Part shown: positions 1 to 7,846 of the stretch, in pieces
How the letters are laid out: every line of letters begins with the position of its first letter
Numbering within the stretch: position 1 is the stretch's first letter
NCBI GenBank assembly: GCA_022827265.1
Contig: JAJDTF010000124.1
Span: 1 to 39,587 of the forward strand
DNA: 39,587 nucleotides
Direction of reading: 5' to 3'
Origin: Acidimicrobiia bacterium
GTDB lineage: Bacteria > Actinomycetota > Acidimicrobiia > Acidimicrobiales > Poriferisodalaceae
Made by a program: the position numbers and the translations under genes
The notes under the pieces: model-generated
Told to the model about the DNA's origin: nothing
The model's database searches: none
What the model saw: only the letters and a program-made list of their open reading frames with translations

Positions 1-681
1 GCGGGCGGTGCGTGCATCCTCGGCGGAGATCGGGATGCCGCCGGTGGCCTTCATCTGCACCTCAGCCACGCGCTCGGCGAGCACGAACCAGCCCACCGCG
101 TCGGCCGGGCTCGCCCCCACCGTCAGCAGCCCGTGGTTGGCGAGAATCACCGTGCGACAGTCGCCGAGCGCAGCGGCGATGCGCTTGCCGCCGTCCGTCG
201 AGCGCACCTGCACTTCCCCGTCGTCGAAGAGCGCATGGTCCTCGAAGAAGCAGGTTGCCTCTTGGTTGATCGGCTCGATCATCCGCCGTTCGGCAGAGAA
301 CGGCGTGCCCCACTGGGTGTGCGTATGCGCGGCGGCGCCGATGTCGGGCCGGGCCTCGTGGATGGGGTGATGAATGGTGTAGGCGCTGTTGTTGATGGGT
401 GCGGGCCGGCCTTGCAGGTCGGCGGCGGTGCCGTCAGGCGCCACGAGCACGAGGTCGTCGACGGTCGCCCGTTCGAAGGGCACGCCGTAGCGCAGCAGCC
501 ACATGTGGTCGGTGCGCAGCGGGTCGCGGCAGGTGATGTGGCCGTCGCCCAGCTCGCCCCAGCGCAGCGTGCCGAACAGGCGGTACGCCTGGGCCAGGTC
601 GGCGAGCAGGCGGGAACGCTCGGCGTGCGGGTCGGCCTCGAACGGCTCGGCAGTTTCCGCGGCGAGGTCGCGAGCATTCAC
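1..681 (-). CDS. Class II aldolase/adducin family protein (partial, runs off left edge)
   Basis: About 227 codons are present and the C-terminus lies outside the window. The class II aldolase/adducin fold uses a metal held by histidines to cleave or epimerise sugar phosphates. The sequence shows the family's HTHTQWG segment (an H-x-H metal pair) near residue 113 and ANHGLLTVG near residue 185, which carries the downstream metal histidine. The GTG at 679-681 is chosen as start because it gives the family's usual N-terminal helix ([14 protein letters not shown]); an ATG at 675-677 is in another frame. The gene is divergent from the ABC ATPase gene at 782, with about 100 bp of shared promoter space. 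Substrate is unknown; its position beside a sugar importer suggests a sugar-derived compound. Family is clear, substrate is not. Confidence 0.85.
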   Translation of the reverse strand, partial: MNARDLAAETAEPFEADPHAERSRLLADLAQAYRLFGTLRWGELGDGHITCRDPLRTDHMWLLRYGVPFERATVDDLVLVAPDGTAADLQGRPAPINNSAYTIHHPIHEARPDIGAAAHTHTQWGTPFSAERRMIEPINQEATCFFEDHALFDDGEVQVRSTDGGKRIAAALGDCRTVILANHGLLTVGASPADAVGWFVLAERVAEVQMKATGGIPISAEDARTAR

Positions 682-781
682 AGCGCGTATTCTGCCACGC
701 CCGCTGTGCACCGGATACGTGCGCAACCGCTTGCGGACTAGTCTCGGCCAAACAGGTCTGTGCGCCCGAAATGGGGGTCTC

Positions 782-1942
782 ATGGCAACGGTCACCCTCG
801 ACCGGCTCACGAAGAAGTACCCGAACGGGTTCGTGGCCGTCACCGACCTGAACATCGACATCGCCGACGGCGAATTCCTCGTACTGGTGGGGCCGTCGGG
901 CTGCGGCAAGTCGACGGCGCTGCGGATGGTGGCGGGGCTCGAGGAGATCAGCGACGGCGAGCTGCTGATCGGCAGCGAGCGCATGAACGACGTGGAGCCC
1001 AAGGACCGCAACATCGCCATGGTGTTCCAGAGCTATGCGCTGTATCCCCACCTCGACGTGGCCCGCAACATCGGCTTCCCCCTGAAGCTGGCGGGCGTCC
1101 CCAAGGCAGAAGTCGAGGAGCGGGTGCGCACCGCCGCACGCCTGCTGGAGCTGGAGCCGCTGCTCGGCAACAAGCCGGCACAGCTCTCGGGCGGCCAGCG
1201 CCAGCGCGTGGCGATGGGCAGGGCCATCGTGCGTGACCCGGCGGTGTTTCTGATGGACGAACCGCTGTCGAACCTCGACGCCAAGCTGCGGGTGCAGATG
1301 CGCGCCGAGATCACGGCCCTGCAGCACCGGCTGGGCGCTACCACCATCTACGTCACGCACGACCAGGTCGAGGCCATGACCATGGGCGACCGTGTGGCTG
1401 TCCTCAAGGACGGGCTGCTGCAGCAGGTGGACGACCCCACCGACCTGTACGAGCGGCCCGACAACCTGTTCGTGGCCGGTTTCATCGGGGCGCCTGCGAT
1501 GAACCTGCGCCTGGCGCGGCTGGAGAGCGGTGCCGACGCCTGGCAGCTGCACTTGGGCTCGCAGACGCTGTCGCTCAAAGACCAGGTGCTCGCAGCGAAT
1601 CCCGCCTTGCGGGCCTACGACGGGGCCGACGTGGTGGTGGGCATCCGGCCGGAGGCATTCGAGGATGCCGCTGTGGCCACCGACGACGGCGGACCGCGCC
1701 TGGCGGCGACGGTGTCGCTGACCGAGGCGCTGGGCTCGGATCTGCTGCTGCACTTCCCGCTCGATGCGCCGTCGGTGGAGGCAGGCGATCCCGACGCGCT
1801 GGAAGGCATCGAGGACCGCATGGTCATCGCCCGGGTGCATCCCCGTAGTGCTGCCCGGCCCGGTTCCACCGTTGAGCTCACCGTCGACGTGAGCGGCCTC
1901 CACTTCTTCGACCCGCAGACTGAGGCCGCTATCCGCAGCTGA
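782..1942 (+). CDS. ugpC: Carbohydrate ABC transporter ATP-binding protein (UgpC/MsmK/MalK type)
   Basis: This 386-aa protein is the cytoplasmic ATPase that powers a sugar importer. Walker [10 protein letters not shown] is at 37-45, the Q-loop Q83 is in [11 protein letters not shown], the signature LSGGQRQRV is at 135-143, Walker [13 protein letters not shown] is at 155-166, and the THD H-loop follows. The C-terminal ~130 residues form the MalK-type TOBE/OB region. ATG 782 is chosen because [14 protein letters not shown] is the usual N-terminus and GGGGGTCT lies just upstream, although the frame is open further upstream. The gene stands alone on the plus strand and converges with the monooxygenase gene that ends at 1985. 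The two permeases and binding protein at 5.1-9.4 kb lack an ATPase of their own, so this is the likely partner; such ATPases often also serve several importers. Confidence 0.95.
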   Translation: MATVTLDRLTKKYPNGFVAVTDLNIDIADGEFLVLVGPSGCGKSTALRMVAGLEEISDGELLIGSERMNDVEPKDRNIAMVFQSYALYPHLDVARNIGFPLKLAGVPKAEVEERVRTAARLLELEPLLGNKPAQLSGGQRQRVAMGRAIVRDPAVFLMDEPLSNLDAKLRVQMRAEITALQHRLGATTIYVTHDQVEAMTMGDRVAVLKDGLLQQVDDPTDLYERPDNLFVAGFIGAPAMNLRLARLESGADAWQLHLGSQTLSLKDQVLAANPALRAYDGADVVVGIRPEAFEDAAVATDDGGPRLAATVSLTEALGSDLLLHFPLDAPSVEAGDPDALEGIEDRMVIARVHPRSAARPGSTVELTVDVSGLHFFDPQTEAAIRS

Positions 1943-1984
1943 GCGAGGGTGCGCCGCGCTGCCATCTGTGTCTTCCCGTGGGCG

Positions 1985-3067
1985 TTACTGAGTTGCGCGC
2001 GCCTTCCAGAGTGGTTGGTGCGGGAACGACTGCAAAACGAGCTGGCCGAACAGATCGCACTCGGCGATGTGCGGGTAGCCGGAGAGGATGAAGGCGTCGA
2101 TGCCCACCTCCCGGTAGGCGTGGAGCTTGGCCGCCACCTCGTCGGGATTGCCGACGATCGCTGCGCCGGCTCCGCTTCGGGCTCGGCCGATTCCGGTCCA
2201 CAGGCCTTCTTCGGCGAAGCCGTCGTCGTCGGCGCTGTCGCGTAGCTGAGCTTGGCGTTGTACGCCTACTGAAGCCGAGTCGAGCGCTCGGGCTCGGATT
2301 GTGGCCCCGGTGTCGTCGTCGAGCTGGCTGACCAGGCGGCGGGTGGCATCCATGGCTTCTGCGGTTGTGGAGCGCACGATCATGTGCGCTCGCAGGCCGA
2401 ACTTGAGTTCGCGGCCCACTGCCGCGGCCCGGTCTCGCATCTCGCTGACGGTTGCCGCAACGCCTGCGACGGTGTCGGGCCAGGTGAGGAACACGTCGGC
2501 CGCGAGCGCGGCGGTGTGCTTGGCGTCGTCGGAGAAGCCGCCGAAGTAGAAGGGCGGGCACTGGCCGCTCACAGTGCCGACGCGTGGGGGATCGAGCTGC
2601 ACCGAGACGAACTCGCCGTCGAAGTCGACCGCCTGGCCGTTGAGCAGGGTGCGCAGCACCTCCATGTACTCGCGGGTGCGCTGGTAACGAGGCGCCGACG
2701 GCAGGGGAGCGCCGGGCAGGTCGCTGGAGATGATGTTGATGGTGAGCCGCCCGCTTGCCATCTGGTCGATCGTGGCGAGCTGGCGTGCGAGCTGCGGCGG
2801 CCAGAGCTCTCCCATGCGCACGGCCAGCAGCAGGTTGATGCGACTGGTGCGGGTGGCGATGCCGGCGGCGAACGCTGTGGCGTCGATGCCCAGCGTGTAG
2901 CCCGAGGGCAGCAGCACGTTGTCGAATCCGTGGCGCTCGGCGGCAGTGACGATGTCTGCGCAGTGGTCCCACGAGCTGGCCAGGCTCGGGTCTGGCACGC
3001 CCAGGAACTCGTAGTCGTCGTCGCACAGCGCCGAGAACCACGCGATCTCCGGCGCGGCTGTACTCAT
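1985..3067 (-). CDS. LLM-class flavin-dependent monooxygenase, SsuD/SmoC-like
   Basis: This 360-aa protein belongs to the bacterial luciferase-like, FMNH2-dependent monooxygenases. The SsuD-type group cleaves C-S bonds of sulfonates, releasing sulfite and an aldehyde. Seen here are the TIM-barrel start EIAWFSALCDDDYEF, the segment SGRLTINIISSDLPG near residue 109, and the C-terminal EVGIDAFILSGYPHIAECDL typical of SsuD relatives. ATG 3065-3067 is the start. It is the last gene of a minus-strand run (Gfo/Idh, aldo/keto reductase, permeases), 31 bp after the Gfo/Idh stop. No flavin reductase gene is in the window, though these enzymes need one. The sugar-transport context makes a sulfonated sugar such as sulfoquinovose a reasonable substrate guess; an alkanesulfonate or another LLM substrate is the alternative. 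Confidence 0.85.
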   Translation of the reverse strand: MSTAAPEIAWFSALCDDDYEFLGVPDPSLASSWDHCADIVTAAERHGFDNVLLPSGYTLGIDATAFAAGIATRTSRINLLLAVRMGELWPPQLARQLATIDQMASGRLTINIISSDLPGAPLPSAPRYQRTREYMEVLRTLLNGQAVDFDGEFVSVQLDPPRVGTVSGQCPPFYFGGFSDDAKHTAALAADVFLTWPDTVAGVAATVSEMRDRAAAVGRELKFGLRAHMIVRSTTAEAMDATRRLVSQLDDDTGATIRARALDSASVGVQRQAQLRDSADDDGFAEEGLWTGIGRARSGAGAAIVGNPDEVAAKLHAYREVGIDAFILSGYPHIAECDLFGQLVLQSFPHQPLWKARATQ

Positions 3068-3098
3068 GGCCGCGGCTCCGCAAGCTGGGGAGCGGTGC

Positions 3099-4205
3099 TC
3101 ATTGGCCCAGCCCGGCGAGTTCGGCAGGGGTGAGCAGCTCGCTCATCTGCACTGGTCTGCCCTCGTCAATCGAGACGTGGGCGGCTCGGCCGATGGCCAC
3201 CGACCACAGCCCATCGGCCAGCGTGCACTCCGCGGGGCTCGACGTGAGCACGGCGTCTCGGAAGCGCTCCAGCTCGATGTACGACGAGCCATGGTGATGG
3301 CCCGTGACCGGTGCGGTGCTGGTGATCTGCCGCTCGGTGACATTGCCGATCCAGTCGCGGCCCCGTACGCCCACCCGCAGCACGTCATCGGGGATCAGCG
3401 CCTCGAGCTTGCCGCCCTCGCCCACCACCGACAGCTCTTCCTGGTTCCGTGTGGCGTCGGCGAACATGCACAAGTCCAGCAGCGCCCTCGCGCCCGAGGC
3501 GAAGTCGACGATCACGAAGGCATTGTCCAGGATGTCGGGCGTCTCGCCGCCGTAGGTCTCTTCGAGGTGGTTCAGATCCTGCGCGCCCGACGCCATCACG
3601 CGCACTGGCTCGTCACCCACGATCAGTCGCATGAGGTCGAAGAAGTGGCAGCACTTCTCCACCAGCGTGCCGCCGGTGTTGCGATTGAACCGGTTCCAGT
3701 CGCGCACCTTCGGCTGGAAGGGAAAGCGGTGCTCGCGGATGGACACCATCGCAATGCGGCCCACGGCGCCGGCGTGAGCCTGCTCGATCAGCGCAGCCAC
3801 CGGCGCCATGTAGCGGTATTCCAGGCCCATCCACACCGGCGGTGCGTCGGGCCCGAGCGCCTCGACGCCGGTGATGATGCGGCGGCAGTCGTCCAGCGTG
3901 ATGGCCAGCGGTTTCTCGACCAGTTGGGGCACACCGGCAGCCGCCACGTCGAGAACGATGTCGGTGTGCAGATGGTTCGGCGTGGCCACCACCACGGCGT
4001 CGCACAGCCCCGCATCGAGCAGATCGTGATGGCTGTCGAAGCGCGGCACCGGGTCGAGTCCGCCGCAGGCCAGTTCGTGCTGGGCCGCCTCGAGCGACGG
4101 CTCCCAGTTGTCGCACAACGCCACGACTTCGGCGCCGTCGAGCGCGATGAGGTTGGCGATGTGCTCGATGCCCATCATCCCGGTGCCGATGATGCCGAAA
4201 CGCAT
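3099..4205 (-). CDS. Gfo/Idh/MocA family oxidoreductase (possible NAD-dependent glycosidase)
   Basis: This 368-aa protein has an N-terminal Rossmann fold with GTGMMG at 7-12 and the family's EKP motif at 97-99 (E97, K98, P99), followed by the C-terminal beta-sheet substrate domain, which includes TGGTLVEKCCHFFDLM. ATG 4203-4205 is chosen because GAGGGG lies about 10 nt upstream and the Rossmann strand begins at residue 3; the frame is open further upstream without homology. It lies 29 bp after the aldo/keto reductase stop and before the monooxygenase, so it is probably co-transcribed. The superfamily covers sugar dehydrogenases and also NAD-dependent glycoside hydrolases (GH109, and GH188 sulfoquinovosidases). 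Which activity applies cannot be told from sequence reading alone. Family certain, substrate inferred. Confidence 0.88.
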   Translation of the reverse strand: MRFGIIGTGMMGIEHIANLIALDGAEVVALCDNWEPSLEAAQHELACGGLDPVPRFDSHHDLLDAGLCDAVVVATPNHLHTDIVLDVAAAGVPQLVEKPLAITLDDCRRIITGVEALGPDAPPVWMGLEYRYMAPVAALIEQAHAGAVGRIAMVSIREHRFPFQPKVRDWNRFNRNTGGTLVEKCCHFFDLMRLIVGDEPVRVMASGAQDLNHLEETYGGETPDILDNAFVIVDFASGARALLDLCMFADATRNQEELSVVGEGGKLEALIPDDVLRVGVRGRDWIGNVTERQITSTAPVTGHHHGSSYIELERFRDAVLTSSPAECTLADGLWSVAIGRAAHVSIDEGRPVQMSELLTPAELAGLGQ

Positions 4206-4234
4206 CGACTGATTGCCCCTCGATGTGCCGTCGC

Positions 4235-5155
4235 TCACGGCAGCGGTACGCCCTCGGAGGCTTCGACAATGTCGTACACGTCGTTGCGGTCGAGCTGCAC
4301 GCCGAGCGCTGCCTGCAGCGATTCGAGCCGTTCGGGCTGCTGTGTGCCGACGATCGCGACGGGCGCAGTGGGGTGGGCGAGCACGAACGCCACGCACACC
4401 GCGGCGCGGTCGACACCCTCGCGTTCGGCCAGCCGATCCAGCGTGGCCAGCAGTTCCGGCCGCACCCCGCCGTCCGAGCGCGGCGCCAACAGTCGCCCGC
4501 CGGCGAGCGGACTCCAGGCCAGCGGCAACATGCCCGTCTCCGAGCACAGGTCGAGCGTGCCGTCTCGCAGCGCGTCCAGGCAGGCCGCCGAGTACTCGGG
4601 CTGGGTGCTCACCAGCGGGGCGTCCAGGTGGGCCGCCAGCGCCCGGGTCTGCGCCGGCGTGTAGTTGGACACCCCCACGGTGCCCACGAGCCCGTCGGCA
4701 ATCAGCCCGTCGAGCGTTCCGGCCAACTCGGCCGGGTGGGTGAACATGTCGGGCCGGTGCACCTGGTACAGGTCGATGCGCTCGGTGCCGAGCCGGGCCA
4801 GTGAGGCCTCGCACGCCGCACGCAGCGCCGCTGCGCTCGAGTCGTAGGGCACTGGCGGCACGATGCCGCCCTTGGTGGCGAGCACCATGCGGTCGCGCAG
4901 ATCGGGCCGGGCCCGCAGCACCGCACCCAGGTTCTCCTCGCAGGATCCGAAGCCGGTGCCGCCCCAGTCCAGGCCGTACACGTCCGCGATGTCCACCAGG
5001 TTCATGCCGAGCTCGAGCCCGGCCTCGACGAGCGCGGCGTTCTGGCCGACATCGGTGCCGGTGAAGCGCCAGAGGCCCAGCGCCAGCGGGCCGATCTCGA
5101 CGCCGCCCGGTCCGAGCCGCCGCGAGCCCGTAAGTACCAGGTTCCCAGCGCTCAA
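4235..5155 (-). CDS. Aldo/keto reductase family protein
   Basis: This ~306-aa TIM-barrel protein would use NADPH to reduce a sugar aldehyde or ketone. The catalytic tetrad is visible: Asp and Tyr in DIADVYG, Lys in LATKGG, His in LYQVHRPD. No ATG occurs before the conserved core; the TTG at 5153-5155 overlaps the permease stop (TTGA) and gives a normal-length N-terminus (SAGNLVLTGSRRLGPGG), so translational coupling is likely. A CTG a few codons later is the alternative start. It sits between the permease and the Gfo/Idh gene in a sugar operon. In smo-type sulfoquinovose clusters an aldo/keto reductase (SmoB) reduces 6-dehydroglucose made by the monooxygenase; that role is inferred here from context only. 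Confidence 0.88.
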   Translation of the reverse strand: MSAGNLVLTGSRRLGPGGVEIGPLALGLWRFTGTDVGQNAALVEAGLELGMNLVDIADVYGLDWGGTGFGSCEENLGAVLRARPDLRDRMVLATKGGIVPPVPYDSSAAALRAACEASLARLGTERIDLYQVHRPDMFTHPAELAGTLDGLIADGLVGTVGVSNYTPAQTRALAAHLDAPLVSTQPEYSAACLDALRDGTLDLCSETGMLPLAWSPLAGGRLLAPRSDGGVRPELLATLDRLAEREGVDRAAVCVAFVLAHPTAPVAIVGTQQPERLESLQAALGVQLDRNDVYDIVEASEGVPLP

Positions 5156-6123
5156 GACTTCACCGAGCCGGCCAGCAGCCCACGCACGAAGAACCGCTGC
5201 AGGGCGAAGAACACGATCAGCGGCACGCCCGCCTGCACGAACGCGCCCGCAGACAGCACGTGCTCGCGCAAGCCGAACTCGCCCGCCAGCGAGGCGATCC
5301 GGATGGTGGCGGGCCACGCCTCGCCGTTCGAGCCGATCATGGTGATGGCCACGAGGTAGTCGTTCCAGGTCCACAGGAACTGGAAGATGGTGAACGCTGC
5401 CAGCGCAGGCACCGACAGCGGCACCACGAGCCGCCAGAAGATCGTGACGTGATCGGCACCGTCGATGCGCGCCGCCTCGAACAGCTCGCCGGGCAGCGAC
5501 GAGATGTAGTTGTGCAGCAGGAACACGGCGAACGGCAGCGCGAACGCGGTATGCGTCAGCCAGACCGCGGTGGCGCTGCCGGCGAGGTCGAAATCGGGGA
5601 ACAGCGTCAGCGTGAACTCGGTGCCGGGGATCGTCCAGTGCGCCCCGCCGGCGTAGAGCTGCAGCAGCGGCAGCAAGGCCACCTGGTTCGGCAGTGCCAG
5701 CAGCGAGACGAACACGATGAACAGCCATTCCCGGCCCCGGAACTTGATCCAGGCGAAGGCATAGGCCGCCATGGCGGCGATCGCGACCGGGATCACCGTG
5801 GCCGGAATGGCGATGGCGAACGAGTTCACCAGTGCCCGCGCCAGCCCGCCGGTCTGCTCAGTGCCCAGCACCTCGGAGTAGTTGGCGAGCGTCCACCCGC
5901 CCTCGTTGAACGACTCCCACCAGCCGCTGTTGCGCTGCGCGTCACGGGTGCGGAACGAGTTGAGGAACAGGCTGCTCGCGGGGATGCTCCACACGATCAC
6001 CATCAGCCACAGCACCCACGTGGGGATGCGGCGCAGGAAGCCGTAGATCAGCTTGCCGGTGCGGTCGACCCGCTCGATGGCGCCGCCGACAGGCCCGGGC
6101 TTCGAAGCGGTCGTCGTGCTCAT
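5152..6123 (-). CDS. Carbohydrate ABC transporter permease, MalG/AglG type
   Basis: This 323-aa membrane protein has about six transmembrane helices, starting with a helix near residues 34-55 (PTWVLWLMVIVWSIPASS). The cytoplasmic EAA loop ELFEAARIDGADHVTIFW docks the ATPase, and the protein ends FVRGLLAGSVKS as MalG-type permeases often do. ATG 6121-6123 overlaps the upstream permease stop (ATGA), and the next gene overlaps its own stop, so the three are translationally coupled. It belongs with the upstream MalF-type permease, the binding lipoprotein at 7847-9406 and probably the ATPase at 782. Family assignment is firm. The substrate is most likely an alpha-glucoside or similar hexoside, from the neighbouring glucosidase. 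Confidence 0.93.
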   Translation of the reverse strand: MSTTTASKPGPVGGAIERVDRTGKLIYGFLRRIPTWVLWLMVIVWSIPASSLFLNSFRTRDAQRNSGWWESFNEGGWTLANYSEVLGTEQTGGLARALVNSFAIAIPATVIPVAIAAMAAYAFAWIKFRGREWLFIVFVSLLALPNQVALLPLLQLYAGGAHWTIPGTEFTLTLFPDFDLAGSATAVWLTHTAFALPFAVFLLHNYISSLPGELFEAARIDGADHVTIFWRLVVPLSVPALAAFTIFQFLWTWNDYLVAITMIGSNGEAWPATIRIASLAGEFGLREHVLSAGAFVQAGVPLIVFFALQRFFVRGLLAGSVKS

Positions 6124-7679
6124 GCGTCTGCTCGCTGCGTGCGCCGGATGTTGAACGCCATGGCCGGCACGACGGCCAGGAACAGCACGACGGCCAGCGC
6201 GGAGCCCAGACCGAAGTTGAGCTCGGTGAACGCCTTCTGCCACATCTCGTTCGCGATGACCTGCGTGCCGAAGTTGCCGGCGGTCATCACCTTCACGATG
6301 TCGTACACCTTCATCACCAGCACGATCAGCGTGGTGGCCACCACCGTGATGGTGGGGATGATCGTGGGGATGATCACATTCCAGAACGTCTGCCGTTCGG
6401 TCGCCCCGTCCACCCGCGCTGCTTCGATCAGCTCAGAGGGCACTGCCTTGATGGCTGCCGACAGGATCACCATGGCGAAACCGGTCTGGATCCAGATGAG
6501 CACCACCATGAGCCACACGTTGTTGAACGGCGCCTCCTGCAGGAACAGGATGGTGCCGGCGATGGGCTCGCCGGTGGGGCCAGGCACCGAACCGCCCAGC
6601 CCGGGCCCCAGGAACCGGTAGATCAGCCACAGCAACGGCACAGCGGTGACTGCGGCGCCGATGGCGAACGCGGTCTGCCGCCGCCGCACCCCGAATGCGC
6701 ACAGGCCTGCGAGCAGCACAGTGGCGAGGGCCAGGATCAGCACGGCCACCCAGGCGCCGGTGGTGCGCGGCCGCAGGCTGCCCAGCCAGACCCAGATGGC
6801 GTTGAGGAACCCTGTCTGCGGTTTCTGGGGAGGCCGGGCGATGTACATGAAGCGCCAGATGATCCCGGCGCCCACGAACGAGATCGCCATGGGCAGGAAG
6901 ATGAGGCTCTTGGCCACCGATTCCCCGCGCACCCCGTCCGCGAGCACCGCTGCAGCCAGCCCGAGTGCCGTCGACAGCCCCGTCACCACCACCACCCACC
7001 ACAGGTTGTTGATGACAGTGCCCCGCAGCGTGGTGAACACGGCGAACGAGAGCACGAACAGCCCGATGGCGATCGGGCCGACCGAGCCGGGCAGGGCCTC
7101 CATGGTGCGGCCGCGGCGGCGGCCCACTGCCATGCCGATCCCCAGACCGACGGCGATGAGCACAAGGGCGGCGTAGAAGAGCCGGCTGGTGAAGATCTCG
7201 GTCCAGCCGCTCAGGTCGAGGCTGTTGGGATTGGTCAGGATCTCGCCGTAGTTGGCCAGCCCCACCCATGCTTCGGCCCGCGAGTCGAGCAGCGACAGGT
7301 AGATGGATCGCAGGAGCGGGATCACCAGCCCGAGTGCCACGAACAGCAGCGACGGCCCCAGGAAGGTGACGAGACGCCCGCGTTCGGACAGGCGGGTCCG
7401 GCGGGGCTTCGACGGCGTGCCGAGCAGGCTGGCGGCGAGGCCGGCGGCAGCGCCGACCGCTGCGCCGATCACGGCCCAGAGCCACAGGGGCCCGCCGGCC
7501 ACGTCATTGCCGGCGATGACCGCGCCCACCAGCGCGCCGACCAGCGCACACGAAGCGGCGAGGAAGGTGCGCCAGCGGTCAACTGCGAGGTCGAAGAGCC
7601 AGTTCGCTCCGGAGAAGAGAGCTGCGCTGGCGCCGATGGCGATGACCACGCCGATCAGCGCGCCGCCTAGGGCGCCCAT
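6120..7679 (-). CDS. Carbohydrate ABC transporter permease, MalF/AglF type, unusually long
   Basis: This 519-aa permease is far longer than the ~300 residues usual for the family. The normal core is visible (SERGRLVTFLGPSLLFVALG near 100, and the EAA loop ELIEAARVDGATERQTFWN). Three regions carry extra hydrophobic segments: about 90 residues at the N-terminus (three or so helices), a stretch around 185-235, and one around 310-360 (VAVLILALATVLLAGLCAFG). The ATG at 7677-7679 keeps these N-terminal helices; a later start would remove them. Its stop overlaps the next permease (ATGA). It is separated from the upstream binding-protein gene by 167 bp holding a strong hairpin. Long AglF-type permeases are known in actinobacteria, so this is a variant rather than a fusion error. 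Confidence 0.9.
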   Translation of the reverse strand: MGALGGALIGVVIAIGASAALFSGANWLFDLAVDRWRTFLAASCALVGALVGAVIAGNDVAGGPLWLWAVIGAAVGAAAGLAASLLGTPSKPRRTRLSERGRLVTFLGPSLLFVALGLVIPLLRSIYLSLLDSRAEAWVGLANYGEILTNPNSLDLSGWTEIFTSRLFYAALVLIAVGLGIGMAVGRRRGRTMEALPGSVGPIAIGLFVLSFAVFTTLRGTVINNLWWVVVVTGLSTALGLAAAVLADGVRGESVAKSLIFLPMAISFVGAGIIWRFMYIARPPQKPQTGFLNAIWVWLGSLRPRTTGAWVAVLILALATVLLAGLCAFGVRRRQTAFAIGAAVTAVPLLWLIYRFLGPGLGGSVPGPTGEPIAGTILFLQEAPFNNVWLMVVLIWIQTGFAMVILSAAIKAVPSELIEAARVDGATERQTFWNVIIPTIIPTITVVATTLIVLVMKVYDIVKVMTAGNFGTQVIANEMWQKAFTELNFGLGSALAVVLFLAVVPAMAFNIRRTQRADA

Positions 7680-7768
7680 CGCCGCAGTTTCTCAGGTGCG
7701 CAGTCACCGATGTTGACTGCGACGAGCGTCACCATGCCGGGGGTACTCACCCGATATCCGAGCGCGAA

Positions 7769-7800
7769 GGAGGCCGGCCCAGGACCCTGGACCGGCCTCC
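7769..7800 (-). terminator. Intergenic hairpin between binding-protein and permease genes
   Basis: A 14-position stem (7769-7782 against 7787-7800) has one mismatch, is very GC-rich, and closes a GACC-type tetraloop. It lies 46 bp after the binding-protein stop codon and 90 bp before the permease start in the transcription direction. There is no T-run on either side, so complete intrinsic termination is unlikely. By analogy with malE-malF spacing, it may be a partial terminator or an RNA-end protector that keeps the binding-protein mRNA more abundant than the permease mRNA. Confidence 0.6.
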
Positions 7801-7846
7801 GTTCACGGGTGCTTTCTTTCAGCCGTTCTCAGACGACTCCGGCCGG

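Noticed and set aside
434..1903. 489-codon open frame on the minus strand opposite the ABC ATPase
   Set aside because: It is the antisense of a certain gene, rich in His/Arg/Gly, with no recognisable domain; long antisense frames are expected at this GC.
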